Source: an uncultured Pseudomonadota bacterium
GTDB taxonomy: Bacteria; Myxococcota_A; UBA796; GCA-2862545
Reading direction: 5' to 3'
Assembly: GCA_913061235.1 (NCBI GenBank)
Contig: CAJXTB010000002.1
Location: 124,001-188,000 of the forward strand
Length of the DNA: 64,000 nucleotides
This document shows positions 51,204 through 61,890 of this stretch, one piece after another (the stretch's first letter is position 1; each line of letters starts with the position of its first letter). The translations under genes and the position numbers were made by a program. The notes under the pieces were generated by a model that was not told the origin of the DNA, did no database searches, and saw only the letters and a list, made by a program, of their open reading frames with translations.

Positions 51204-52424
51204 TTAATTGCCTGATCCGACTGCGCTGTCAAGTGCGGGAGCGGACCAAGCCAACAGTGCGTGGCCATCTTCGAGATCATCCCCGGTCAAGCTTTTGCGC
51301 CACTGTAGGTAGGCAGTGTGTTCTGCGTCAGTGAGCAAGCGCTCGACGCGTCGGGTGCCGGAACGATGAACATCGATCGGCGGGCGCAGGCCGCGGTTGG
51401 CCAGCGTGGTGGACAAGGTGCATTCCCAGTTGACGACGTCTCGGAGGTCGTCGAGCAGGGCAGCATCGATTGGGTTGTTGCTGTCGCCGCTGACAACGCC
51501 AATGACGGTGAGGCTTCCACCTTCTTCGAGAGCCCGTGCAGCCCCCATGTAGCGACGCACACGGTGAAGGGCAGCGGTGTCCACACCACCCCCGTGACGT
51601 TCGCCGGTGGCGGTGTCAGACAAGCAGCCGCGCAGCAAGCGAGACAGGCTGTCGACAATGAGAACAACGTCGTCTCCGCGCTCGACCATGCGACGTGCAC
51701 GCTCAAAGACGATGTCTGCGACTTGGACGTGTCGGGCAGGGGGCTCGTCGAACGGAGTGGCGATGATCTCTGCTTTGGAGTGCTTACGCCACTCTTGGAT
51801 CTCTTCCGGCCGTTCGTCGATGAGCAGGACAGTGACGTCCAGGTCTTCGTCAGCCGTCAGGGCATCACACAGCTCGCGAAGCATGCCTACGCGACCTGTA
51901 CGGGCAGGCGCTGCGAGAACGCCACGCTGGCCTAAGCCAAGCGGTGCAACGCGGTCCACGGCTGAGAGCAGTGGGTAGGCGCCGAGCTGGATGCGGTCGT
52001 CTGGATAGATCGCAGTGAGCGTCTCAAAGGACGGAGCATCGACACCCGGGCGGTCGCTGTTGACCAAGAGCACGCGCAGCAGCGCTAGGTAGCGTTCACC
52101 TTCTTTGGGAGGACGAACCTGACCGATGACGGTGTCGCCCGTCTGAAGCTTGAAGCGTCGAATCTGGCTCTGCGACACGTAGATGTCGTCGGAGCCGGGC
52201 AGGTAGTTGGTGTCGGGCGAGCGGAGAAAGCCAAAGCCTTCGCCGTGAACTTCCAGGACGCCACGACCCAGAGTCGTGTTTTCAGCTTCTGCTTCGGCGG
52301 CAGCTATCGAGTAGACGAGGTCTCGACGATGCAGGGCATCAGCGTTGCGCACACCGAGGTTCCTGGCTTGCTCTACAAGCAGCGCCGGCTCCATCTCCTG
52401 GAGCTGAACGAGGTCGGATGACAT
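51204..52424 (-). CDS. rho: Rho-like transcription termination factor with degenerate Walker A
   Basis: A 406-residue protein with the Rho N-terminal helical domain (MEPALLVEQARNLGVRN), the cold-shock-like RNA-binding domain (GEGFGFLRSPDTNYLPGSDD), and the RecA-like ATPase. Kept: the catalytic-Glu segment LLIDERPEEIQEW, Walker B VVLIVDS (about 253-259), GGVDTAALHRVRRYMGAAR and the Arg-finger segment HRSGTRR (about 353-359). Changed: Walker A, normally APPKAGKT, reads APARTGRV (about 172-179), so both lysines are Arg and the Thr is Val. The Q-loop reads ATGERHGGG and the R-loop lacks its KGTGN-type residues. The ATG at 52424 follows a good promoter. ATP-driven translocation is doubtful. Confidence 0.88.
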   Translation of the reverse strand: MSSDLVQLQEMEPALLVEQARNLGVRNADALHRRDLVYSIAAAEAEAENTTLGRGVLEVHGEGFGFLRSPDTNYLPGSDDIYVSQSQIRRFKLQTGDTVIGQVRPPKEGERYLALLRVLLVNSDRPGVDAPSFETLTAIYPDDRIQLGAYPLLSAVDRVAPLGLGQRGVLAAPARTGRVGMLRELCDALTADEDLDVTVLLIDERPEEIQEWRKHSKAEIIATPFDEPPARHVQVADIVFERARRMVERGDDVVLIVDSLSRLLRGCLSDTATGERHGGGVDTAALHRVRRYMGAARALEEGGSLTVIGVVSGDSNNPIDAALLDDLRDVVNWECTLSTTLANRGLRPPIDVHRSGTRRVERLLTDAEHTAYLQWRKSLTGDDLEDGHALLAWSAPALDSAVGSGN

Positions 52425-52486
52425 GGGGTACCGAGGTGGTAGGGAGAGGGGTGGGAACCGAGGTCCGGCTCCGCGGGGGGAGCGGC

Positions 52487-52515
52487 AGTATCGCGACAAG
52501 GTGGGACCGTGTCAA
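52487..52515 (-). promoter_or_regulatory. Sigma-70-type promoter of the rho operon
   Basis: On the minus strand TTGACA (52515-52510, perfect -35) and GATACT (52492-52487, four of six -10 positions) are separated by exactly 17 bases. Transcription would start near 52480, giving a GC-rich leader of about 55 bases before the rho ATG. Upstream, GTCCC-N5-GGGAC (about 52598-52612) forms a small hairpin outside the transcript. Confidence 0.7.
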
Positions 52516-52678
52516 ACCCTACACGATCCACAGCTTGATACGCCAGTTTGTTTGTGCTCTCTAGCCGAAAAATCTCTGTGATCAGCTTATTCCCGATGTC
52601 CCGGCGCGGGACAGAGGGGTGACAGACAGCCCATCCAGGGTTCACTAAAGTCGTAGCGGCGCGGAAATTGGGGCGTCT

Positions 52679-52710
52679 GACGGCTCCGCTAGTCGACTGG
52701 CGGAGCTGTC
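52679..52710. repeat. 32-base near-perfect inverted repeat downstream of ligA
   Basis: The two 15-base arms pair throughout on the plus strand, with two G-U pairs, around a central CG. The core CCGCTAGTCGA/TCGACTGGCGG is the same as in the terminator at 61564-61599. There is no T-run, so it may be a Rho-type terminator stem for ligA or a dispersed palindrome. Confidence 0.5.
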
Positions 52711-52712
52711 CG

Positions 52713-54851
<2,139 letters not shown>

Positions 54852-54879
54852 CTACGGTTGCGCTCTCGTTGGGGACCTC

Positions 54880-55899
54880 GTGCGTACTAGACCGCTTCTT
54901 CTACTGTTGTTGCTGCCTTTGTTGTCAGCAGGCGACATTCAAGTTGCCCAGCAAAAGCTACTGGCTGGGCGCTACTTTGAGGCGCTGCAGGAGTTTCGCG
55001 ACGTCACCGAAGAGACACCATCACTGCCTGGCGGCTGGATTGGACTCGCTCGCAGCTATGCGGGGCTTGGCCAATGCGCCGAAGCGATTGAAGCGATTGC
55101 TCCTTGGCGTGCATCGGGTGCATACAATGCGCGCGCTGCGGTCGTAGAGGGCTGGTGTTGGTACCGTCTCGGGGAGTACTCCCAGGCCATTGAGACGGCT
55201 GACGACGCGCTGCTGCTCAAGCCAAACTTGGCACCCGCCCTGTACCTACGCGGCCTGTCGGAAGCGGCTAGCGGTGACAGCGTTGCGCTGGCAGTGACTC
55301 TGGAGGAGCTTCAGCCCACTCTGCGCGGCGAGATCATGGGGCCGTTGGCGGAAGGGTGGGACGCTGTTGAGCGCGGTGATGAGGCGGACCTTCTAGCCGC
55401 AACACACACGCTGGCAGGATTGACACTGCTGTATGCGGACTCCGGTGTCGCTCCGCAGATGGCGTTGATGGAGGCACAGCGCTCGTTGGATGTTGGCGAC
55501 CCGCTCACGGCGTACGAGGTGTTGACGGCCACGCTGGACAGCACTGGCGACCAAGTCCGGGTCCAGCTCTTGCGTGCTGAGGCGCTGCGTCGCATGGGGC
55601 GTGCCCAGGCAGCTCTGGCGGTGTTTCGAGCACCGAATCTTCGCCCACGAAACTCTTCGTTGCCGCGAGCGATTCGCGTCCGCGTACTGGTCGACTTGGG
55701 CAGGACGGACGCCGCGATTGGCCGATTTGCAGACTTGCTGGCGTCGCCACATCCGGAAGATGCGGCCAGTGGTTGGTATCTGGCTCGTGCCGTTGGAGAC
55801 GAGGTCCGGCAGGCGCAGTTCCGCGATGCGTGGCAGGTGTTGAACCTCAATCCCGACCGCACGCTTGAACAGCTCATCCCGATTGCCAGTCAGCCGTGA
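54880..55899 (+). CDS. Secreted TPR protein
   Basis: About 339 residues from the GTG at 54880, starting with VRTRPLLLLLLLPLLSAGD, a clear signal sequence. Four or five tetratricopeptide repeats follow: LLAGRYFEALQEFRDVTEET, GWIGLARSYAGLGQCAEAIE, GWCWYRLGEYSQAIETADDA, AEALRRMGRAQAALAVFRAP and VLVDLGRTDAAIGRFADLLA. TPRs mediate protein contacts in the periplasm. The frame is open upstream to 54709, opposite ligA, but that part is basic and precedes the signal peptide. Its stop overlaps the next gene's GTG (GTGA), so the two products are probably made together. Confidence 0.8.
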   Translation: MRTRPLLLLLLLPLLSAGDIQVAQQKLLAGRYFEALQEFRDVTEETPSLPGGWIGLARSYAGLGQCAEAIEAIAPWRASGAYNARAAVVEGWCWYRLGEYSQAIETADDALLLKPNLAPALYLRGLSEAASGDSVALAVTLEELQPTLRGEIMGPLAEGWDAVERGDEADLLAATHTLAGLTLLYADSGVAPQMALMEAQRSLDVGDPLTAYEVLTATLDSTGDQVRVQLLRAEALRRMGRAQAALAVFRAPNLRPRNSSLPRAIRVRVLVDLGRTDAAIGRFADLLASPHPEDAASGWYLARAVGDEVRQAQFRDAWQVLNLNPDRTLEQLIPIASQP

Positions 55900-58112
55900 G
55901 TTGGCGCGGGCTCGCATCGATCGCTGTACTGGGGATGGCCGCGTGCTGGAGCTCTGAACCTGAGCCGGAAGCAGTTGACCAGCGTCCGAACGTGGTGCTC
56001 ATCACGCTGGACACCACGCGTGCGGACCGGCTCGGAAGCTACGGCTACGACGGCGGCCAGACTGACACCTTGGATGCTCTCGCAAGCGCCGGTCGTCGGT
56101 ATGAACAGGCCTACTCGGTGCTTCCGCTGACCATCCCGGCTCATGCATCGCTCTTCACTGGCCTGTACCCACCGCACCACACCATTCGCAGCAATGGGGG
56201 CGGGGTCTTGCAGCCCGAGTTCACCACACTGGCCGAGGTCTTGGCAGGGAACGGATGGCGAACGGCGGCATCGGTTGCGGCCTTCGTGACCACGCCGGTC
56301 TGGGGCTTTGACCAAGGCTTCGACGTCTTCATGGCCGAAGGCATTGGCGGCAGTAGCAACCTGTGGCACGGCGAACGACCCGCGCAGGTCGTGGTCGACG
56401 ATGTTCTGCGCTGGAAGCAGGGGCAATCCAGCACGGATCCGCTGTTTGTGTGGGTACACTTGTTCGACGCGCACCTTCCGTATCGAGCGCCTGAGCCGTA
56501 CACGACAGCGATGCCAGACCGGCCCTACGACGCCGAGCTTGCCTACATCGACGACCAAGTGGCGCGGCTGGTCGAGGCGTTCGGGGTCGACGACACGGTC
56601 TTCGTCATTGTGGGGGACCACGGTGAGGGACTGGGCGAGCACGGCGAGTCTACACACGGCCTGTACACCTACAACAGCACTCAACATGTGCCGTACATTG
56701 TGAGCGGTGCAGGCGTGCAGCCTAGCGTTGTCAGCACGCCGACTAGCGTTGTCGACGTCGCCCCCACCTTACTCCACTTGCTCGGGCTTCCGCCCCTTGA
56801 AGGCGTAGATGGCGCGGTTGTCCCAGGCGCCAGTCGCCCGCTGTACATGGAGTCGTGGCAGCTCGCCGAGCGCTTTGGCTTGGCGCCGCATCAGACACTG
56901 GTCGACGGCGACTACGTGTTCATTGAACAGCCCAGACCAGAGCTGTACAACGTGCGTAGTGACCCGTCGCAACAGCACAATCTTGCACAAGCGGACCCCG
57001 TGCGGGTTGCGGAGATGCGCCAAGCGTTGGCAGCGCTGGGCATGTCCGAGCCCACCGTGGCCACCGGCGTGGCAGACCCAGAGCTATCCCTGCAGCTCGA
57101 GTTGTTGGGCTACGTTCAAGGGAGTGCAGCAAACGCAGACCTCGCAGACCGGCCTGACGCCAAAGACCACCAGGCCTTGCTGGACGGCATGATGCGTGTG
57201 CCACAGCTGGCCGAGAGTGGAGACCATGCAGGTGCACTTGTGCTGCTGACCGAGCTCGCTGGGGGCTACCCGACCCTCATCGATATTCAGCTTCGCCGGT
57301 ACCGTACATTGCGAGAGCTGGGTGACACCGCTGGGGCTGTCGACCAGCTGCATGCCATTCGCGAGACCTTCCCGGACAGTGTCGCCGGTCGTCACGCAGA
57401 AGCGGCGTCGCTGATGGCAACAGGGGAGTTCTCGGCGGCATCAGCGTTGTATGTGCAGCTTGCGGCTGAGATGCCGTACCACCCCAACCTCCGCTCTCGT
57501 GCGGTCTGGGCATTGATGCAGCAGGAGGGGCCGCCTGAGCAGGCTCTTGCACTTGGCTTGTCGATGTTGGAACAGACCCCGGAGGACACCGCTGTCTCGG
57601 CACTTGTGGGCCTGATGCTGATGCACCGTGGTGACCCCGAGGCCGCTGCACCGTACCTAGACCGCGGCTGTGATGCGGACCGTCCGCTGCGCACTGTGTG
57701 CCAGCATGTCGGTGTGCGTGCTCAACTCTCTGGCGACGCTGAGCGGGCTCGAACACGACTGGACCGCGAACTGCGCTTTCACCCCACCAACGATGCTGCC
57801 CTGCGGGCCATGCAGGTTCTCCTGTCCGACGAGAAGGACTGGACCTTGCTGATTGTGGCCGTCGAACGATTGTTGCTGTTGCGCGGGGACAGTGCCGTGT
57901 TGCGACACGCCCAAGCCCAAGCCTTGTTCAACCTGGAAGACTTCGCAGCGTCTCGCGTGGCGTTGGACAAGGGACTGGCGCTTCAGCCCGAGTGGAGCGC
58001 ACTGCTGTTGCTCGACGCCAACTTGCTGGCGAAAGAGGGACAGATGGTGCTCGCTCAGGAGCGGTTCGAGCAAGCGACAACGGCACGGACTGCCGAGGAC
58101 GCGGCACCGTAG
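55896..58112 (+). CDS. Sulfatase-fold lipoprotein with C-terminal TPR region
   Basis: A 738-residue protein. Signal and lipobox are LGMAAC (Cys17). Residues about 30-400 are an alkaline-phosphatase-superfamily (sulfatase) domain: NVVLITLDTTRADRLGSYGY (metal Asp39), LPLTIPAHASLFTGLYPP, and the metal site GDHGEGLGEHGE (about 240-251). The catalytic Cys/Ser of sulfatases (CxPxR) is Thr79 here, as in a subfamily with TLPSHASLFTG-type sequences, so formylglycine is not formed and a phosphatase or phosphotransferase activity is more likely. Residues about 430-738 are TPR-like repeats. It is coupled to the upstream TPR gene. The substrate is unknown. Confidence 0.86.
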   Translation: MSWRGLASIAVLGMAACWSSEPEPEAVDQRPNVVLITLDTTRADRLGSYGYDGGQTDTLDALASAGRRYEQAYSVLPLTIPAHASLFTGLYPPHHTIRSNGGGVLQPEFTTLAEVLAGNGWRTAASVAAFVTTPVWGFDQGFDVFMAEGIGGSSNLWHGERPAQVVVDDVLRWKQGQSSTDPLFVWVHLFDAHLPYRAPEPYTTAMPDRPYDAELAYIDDQVARLVEAFGVDDTVFVIVGDHGEGLGEHGESTHGLYTYNSTQHVPYIVSGAGVQPSVVSTPTSVVDVAPTLLHLLGLPPLEGVDGAVVPGASRPLYMESWQLAERFGLAPHQTLVDGDYVFIEQPRPELYNVRSDPSQQHNLAQADPVRVAEMRQALAALGMSEPTVATGVADPELSLQLELLGYVQGSAANADLADRPDAKDHQALLDGMMRVPQLAESGDHAGALVLLTELAGGYPTLIDIQLRRYRTLRELGDTAGAVDQLHAIRETFPDSVAGRHAEAASLMATGEFSAASALYVQLAAEMPYHPNLRSRAVWALMQQEGPPEQALALGLSMLEQTPEDTAVSALVGLMLMHRGDPEAAAPYLDRGCDADRPLRTVCQHVGVRAQLSGDAERARTRLDRELRFHPTNDAALRAMQVLLSDEKDWTLLIVAVERLLLLRGDSAVLRHAQAQALFNLEDFAASRVALDKGLALQPEWSALLLLDANLLAKEGQMVLAQERFEQATTARTAEDAAP

Positions 58113-58118
58113 GGCCAG

Positions 58119-58853
58119 CTACTCGTAGTAGCTGATCTCGAAGACTTGGTAGTACGAGATGACGTTGGTCCAGGTCATGGTGTTGTCTTCGAGGGTAGCG
58201 GGGCCGGCAGCGAACCACTGGGCTTCAATCTCGATCTCATTGCCGTCGTCGTCGTATCGAGTCGTGTCGCCGGAACCATCGTAGAACTGCAGCAGAGCGC
58301 CGCCGGTCTCCACATCTTCGGTGTCGGGCAGGTCGAAGGACGGGTGGTAGGCCACGACGTAGTCCATGACTGGGAACGCGTTGGCCCAGTCGGTATCGGC
58401 GTACCAGTACTCGCAGTAGGGGCCCTCACCAGCGACGGTTGGGGCCTCATGTGTCAGCTCAAACGCGAAGTCGCACCCTTCGCACGTGACAGTGCTCTCG
58501 TTGTTGTCGGAGTCCACACCCTCTTGGGTCAGGTCAAACGGCTGGCCACTCACTGGGTAGACGTACTCACACAGAATATCGCCAGCGTTGCCGAGCGCAC
58601 CGTCTGTGGCAGCACGGTCGAAGATCTGCGTAGTTCCAGTGTAGTTGACCGCATCACCACCAGAAAAGGTGATGTCAGCTTGCCCAGCAATGCCAAAGAC
58701 ATCCACGCCGGTCTCGAAAGCGGCAGCATCTGTGCCTTCGGTGCTCTCGGTTCCAGCCTCAGTTTCTTCGGTGTCTTCAGTGCCGTCGCACGCCGTCAGG
58801 GCCGCTGTAAGAGTGGCAATAGCGAGCAAGCCGCTGAACTGGATCAAGCGCAT
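58119..58853 (-). CDS. Hypothetical lipoprotein, acidic
   Basis: A 244-residue protein: MRLIQFSGLLAIATLTAALT then ACDGTEDTEETEAGTESTEG, a lipobox and an acidic Glu/Thr linker. The mature domain is acidic with four spaced Cys (DILCEY, TVTCEGCDFAFEL, GPYCEYWY) that may form two disulfides. No family is recognised. The ATG at 58853 is preceded by GGGAGA. It is convergent with the sulfatase-like gene (6-base gap). Confidence 0.72.
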   Translation of the reverse strand: MRLIQFSGLLAIATLTAALTACDGTEDTEETEAGTESTEGTDAAAFETGVDVFGIAGQADITFSGGDAVNYTGTTQIFDRAATDGALGNAGDILCEYVYPVSGQPFDLTQEGVDSDNNESTVTCEGCDFAFELTHEAPTVAGEGPYCEYWYADTDWANAFPVMDYVVAYHPSFDLPDTEDVETGGALLQFYDGSGDTTRYDDDGNEIEIEAQWFAAGPATLEDNTMTWTNVISYYQVFEISYYE

Positions 58854-58960
58854 CACGCGTCTCCCGGGGGAAGGGGGGCCGAACTGACTCGGAGTGGGCG
58901 AACCCTACTTGTGCGATTTGTGAACCGCAACTTCCTGGGCAAGCCCCGCTGACGAGCGAC

Positions 58961-59968
58961 TCAGCGCAAGGCAGTCCAGCTGTTGCTTGGAAAGTCCCCG
59001 GAGGTTGGGGGATTCGCCGCAATCACGTACACCGCTCGCCGGTTTCGCGGCTCATCGGTGCCGTCGGCAGTTGCGACCGCCAATACGCGCTCCCCGAAAC
59101 CCTGCCAGGCAATGTCGCCGGTGAACCCACGTGTACGGAACCACGCAGCGATTGCTCGTGCGCGTCGGCCGGACAGAGCCGCGTTTGTTCCGGCGTCGCC
59201 AACGGTGTCGGTGTAGCCGCCTACGTACAGTTTCGCGTCGACCACTGAGCCGTAGCGTTCCAGCACGCCTTCGAGGTCTGTCCAGGCTTCTTCGAGCTTG
59301 GGTTCCTGTTCGGCAACAATGGCGTGTTCTCCGCTACCGAAGACCACGTCTTCATGGGGGATAGCGTAGGACCAGGGAATGAGCGTCAGAGTTGCGTTTG
59401 CGCCCTGGGCGTCTGACGCTTCGATCTCGAGCTTCACGACTTCTTGATCGTTCGGGTACCAGGTCAGCCGGGGGTCTGCGTCATTGGGGGCAGCGCGACC
59501 GGTTCCGACGACAACACCGCCTACACCAATGGCGCGCACTCGGGCTTCAGCGAGCGGCCGTGCAGCATGAACGGTGACCATGCCACCGGTCAGATCAATG
59601 TCTTCGAGGGTGGCGTCCAGCGACAAGGCACCGATAATTGAGACATCAAAGTTCAGGTTCATCGAGCCGGACGCGCCGGTGTCTGCGACGACTGCGAGCT
59701 CGCCGCGACACGACTTGGTGTCTGCGGAGTTCCAGCGGCCAGGAAGCGAGATGGTCTCCACATTTCCCTGCGCGACCTGATGGGTGGACGAGGTGCTTGT
59801 GCCGCCGCAGTCCATGTTCAGGTCCAGGCGAACCGGTTCGTTGGCGCGAACACGAAGCTCAGGCGTCTCTCCCATAGGGACGCTTCGGTCGTACTCAAGC
59901 GAGATTACATCCTGGGCGAGGGCGGGCAGGGACCAAGCGAGGGACAGGGTGACGATAGCTGTGCGCAC
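58961..59968 (-). CDS. OmpA-family C-terminal domain protein
   Basis: A 335-residue exported protein. The signal peptide VRTAIVTLSLAWSLPALAQ starts at the GTG at 59968; earlier codons do not fit. Residues about 20-200 are beta-rich and unrecognised. The C-terminal 120 residues are an OmpA-like peptidoglycan-binding domain: LYVGGYTDTVGDAGTNAALS (the GHTD-type motif with Tyr for His), GRRARAIAAWFRTRGF, WQGFGERVL and EPRNRRAVYVI, with the Asp and Arg that bind diaminopimelate. It probably tethers a periplasmic or outer-membrane assembly to the wall. It is divergent from the aldehyde dehydrogenase gene (64-base gap). Confidence 0.87.
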   Translation of the reverse strand: MRTAIVTLSLAWSLPALAQDVISLEYDRSVPMGETPELRVRANEPVRLDLNMDCGGTSTSSTHQVAQGNVETISLPGRWNSADTKSCRGELAVVADTGASGSMNLNFDVSIIGALSLDATLEDIDLTGGMVTVHAARPLAEARVRAIGVGGVVVGTGRAAPNDADPRLTWYPNDQEVVKLEIEASDAQGANATLTLIPWSYAIPHEDVVFGSGEHAIVAEQEPKLEEAWTDLEGVLERYGSVVDAKLYVGGYTDTVGDAGTNAALSGRRARAIAAWFRTRGFTGDIAWQGFGERVLAVATADGTDEPRNRRAVYVIAANPPTSGDFPSNSWTALR

Positions 59969-60032
59969 AAGGGACTCCGGGCTCTGGCTGTCACAACCGA
60001 TTAAGCCGCGCGGCCCTTCCCTGGAGTGAGCC

Positions 60033-61544
60033 ATGACCGATCTTCTTTCCCGTCTCGGACTGTCCGACGTCAACAACGGAGCCTTCTGCGACGGCGCAAT
60101 GACGACTACGGGTCGCATCGTCGAGAGCTTCAACCCTGCAACTGGCGAGGCCATTGCAAGTGTCCGCCTCGCAAACCTCGCTGATTACGAGACCATCATC
60201 ACCAAGGCTCAAGAGAGCTTCTTGAAGTGGCGCATGGTTCCCGCTCCCAAGCGCGGCGAGATCGTCCGTCAGATTGGCGAAGCGCTTCGCGAGCACAAAG
60301 ACGACCTCGGCCGTCTCGAGAGCATTGAGGTCGGCAAGGTGCTGTCCGAAGGCCTAGGCGAAGTCCAAGAGTCCATCGACATGGCCGACCTGTGCGTCGG
60401 CATGTCCCGTCAGCTCAGCGGCTTGACCATGCACTCCGAGCGTCCGCAGCACCGTATGTACGAGCAGTGGCACCCCATGGGTGTTGTCGGCATCATCACC
60501 GCGTTCAACTTCCCGAATGCTGTGTGGGCCTGGAATGCTCTGGTCGCGCTCGTCGCCGGCGACACCATGATCTGGAAGCCATCGCTCAAGGCACCGCTCA
60601 CCGCGATTGCCACGCACCTCATCTGCGACAAGGTCATGCAAGAAAATGGCTTTGGCGGCGTGATGTCCCTCATCATCGGTGACGACGTGGACGTTGGCTC
60701 GGCCATGGTCGACGACCGTCGCATCCCGCTCATCTCCGCAACTGGCTCCTGCCGCATGGGCCGCATTGTCGGCGCTCGCGTCGCACAGCGCCTTGGCCGG
60801 TGCTTGCTGGAGCTCGGTGGCAACAACGCCATCATCGTTCACAAGGACGCCGACTTCGACCTCGCCGTTCGCGGTGTGGCCTTCGGCGCTGTCGGTACTG
60901 CCGGGCAGCGCTGCACGTCGACCCGTCGCCTGTTTGTTCACTCGGACATCGTCGAGAGCTTCACCGAGAAGCTTGTCGCAGCGTACGACTCCATCGAAGC
61001 TGGTGACCCGCTCGCTGAAGGCACACTGCTTGGACCACTCATCGACGAAGACGCCGTCAAGACCTACGAAGCGGCTATTGCCAAGGTCAAGGCTCAAGGT
61101 GGCGAGATTCTCTCGGGTGGCGAGCGTATCGACCGTCCCGGATTCTACGTACGCCCGACCGTCGTTCGCGTTCGCGGTGACCTGCCGGTTGCCAACGAAG
61201 AGACCTTCGCTCCGATCCTGTACGTGTTCGAGTACACCGAGCTGGCAGACGCCATCGCGCGTCAGAACAGTGTCGATCAGGGCCTGTCTAGCGCCATCTT
61301 CACCGATAGCTTCCGCGCTGCAGAGGGCTTCTTGGCTCACAATGGCTCGGACTGTGGAATCGCTAACGTCAACATCGGAACCTCCGGTGCTGAGATTGGC
61401 GGCGCATTCGGCGGCGAGAAGGACACCGGCGGCGGTCGCGAAGCCGGCTCGGATTCGTGGAAGGCGTACATGCGTCGTCAGACCTGTACGCTCAACTGGA
61501 GCCCGGACCTGCCGCTCGCTCAAGGCGTGACCTTCGACATCTAG
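60033..61544 (+). CDS. Aldehyde dehydrogenase family 7 (alpha-aminoadipic semialdehyde dehydrogenase type)
   Basis: A 503-residue NAD+-dependent enzyme. The catalytic Cys294 lies in GTAGQRCTSTRRLF and the general base Glu260 in LLELGGNNAI; the nucleotide-binding segment is WKPSLKAPLT. The ALDH7 (antiquitin/AmaB) signature is nearly exact: NVNIGTSGAEIGGAFGGEKD, then TGGGREAGSDSWKAYMRRQT. These enzymes oxidise aminoadipate semialdehyde in lysine breakdown, and related betaine or peroxidation aldehydes. The start has CTGGAGTG upstream. Codon use is strikingly regular and C-rich, suggesting high expression. No lysine-catabolic neighbours are present. Confidence 0.94.
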   Translation: MTDLLSRLGLSDVNNGAFCDGAMTTTGRIVESFNPATGEAIASVRLANLADYETIITKAQESFLKWRMVPAPKRGEIVRQIGEALREHKDDLGRLESIEVGKVLSEGLGEVQESIDMADLCVGMSRQLSGLTMHSERPQHRMYEQWHPMGVVGIITAFNFPNAVWAWNALVALVAGDTMIWKPSLKAPLTAIATHLICDKVMQENGFGGVMSLIIGDDVDVGSAMVDDRRIPLISATGSCRMGRIVGARVAQRLGRCLLELGGNNAIIVHKDADFDLAVRGVAFGAVGTAGQRCTSTRRLFVHSDIVESFTEKLVAAYDSIEAGDPLAEGTLLGPLIDEDAVKTYEAAIAKVKAQGGEILSGGERIDRPGFYVRPTVVRVRGDLPVANEETFAPILYVFEYTELADAIARQNSVDQGLSSAIFTDSFRAAEGFLAHNGSDCGIANVNIGTSGAEIGGAFGGEKDTGGGREAGSDSWKAYMRRQTCTLNWSPDLPLAQGVTFDI

Positions 61545-61563
61545 TCGTCCGTCCCAAAAAGAG

Positions 61564-61599
61564 ACCCCGCTAGTCGATGAATCGACTGGCGGGGTTTTT
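61564..61599 (+). terminator. Rho-independent terminator after aldehyde dehydrogenase
   Basis: The arms ACCCCGCTAGTCGAT and ATCGACTGGCGGGGT pair over 15 bases with one G-U pair, followed by five T's, 20 bases after the stop codon. An A-run on the 5' side could also serve transcripts from the other strand. Confidence 0.92.
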
Positions 61600-61665
61600 C
61601 TTTGGTCGGACTCAGGTTGGCTGAGGTTCTCGACCGTCGGAATTCGGCTGGCGGGGACGTTCGCA

Positions 61666-61880
61666 GGTTGGGAGGTCAGAAGACAGATGTCAGAAGTCAG
61701 AGCAGACGTCGCTAGCGACGCCGGCGAGTCAAAGGTGATGGCCGGTAGAAGTGGCTGAGCGCGACTCGTAAGCTCCAACATCGACGTTGATGGCAGGCTG
61801 CACCAGAGATGTCACCCTCGCGCCCTGCGCAAGCCGGTCGCTCTGACCTCTGATGTCTGACCTCTGACATCCTCCCAACC
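61666..61880. repeat. Long inverted repeat of GTCAGA-rich arms
   Basis: The left arm (61666-61703) and the reverse complement of the right arm (61840-61880) agree at 33 of 38 aligned bases apart from a 3-base gap; both begin GGTTGGGAGG and end AAGTCAGAGC or AGGTCAGAGC. Each arm consists of TCAGA-type short repeats. The 136 bases between hold no frame of note. It fills the 346-base gap between the aldehyde dehydrogenase and the gene ending at 61891. Confidence 0.75.
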
Positions 61881-61890
61881 GAGGTCTACG

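Noticed and set aside
60354-61781. 475-codon open frame on the minus strand opposite the aldehyde dehydrogenase gene
   Set aside because: It is a by-product of the very regular GC3-rich codon use of the real gene; it has no family features and no ribosome-binding site, while the plus-strand protein is a textbook ALDH7.
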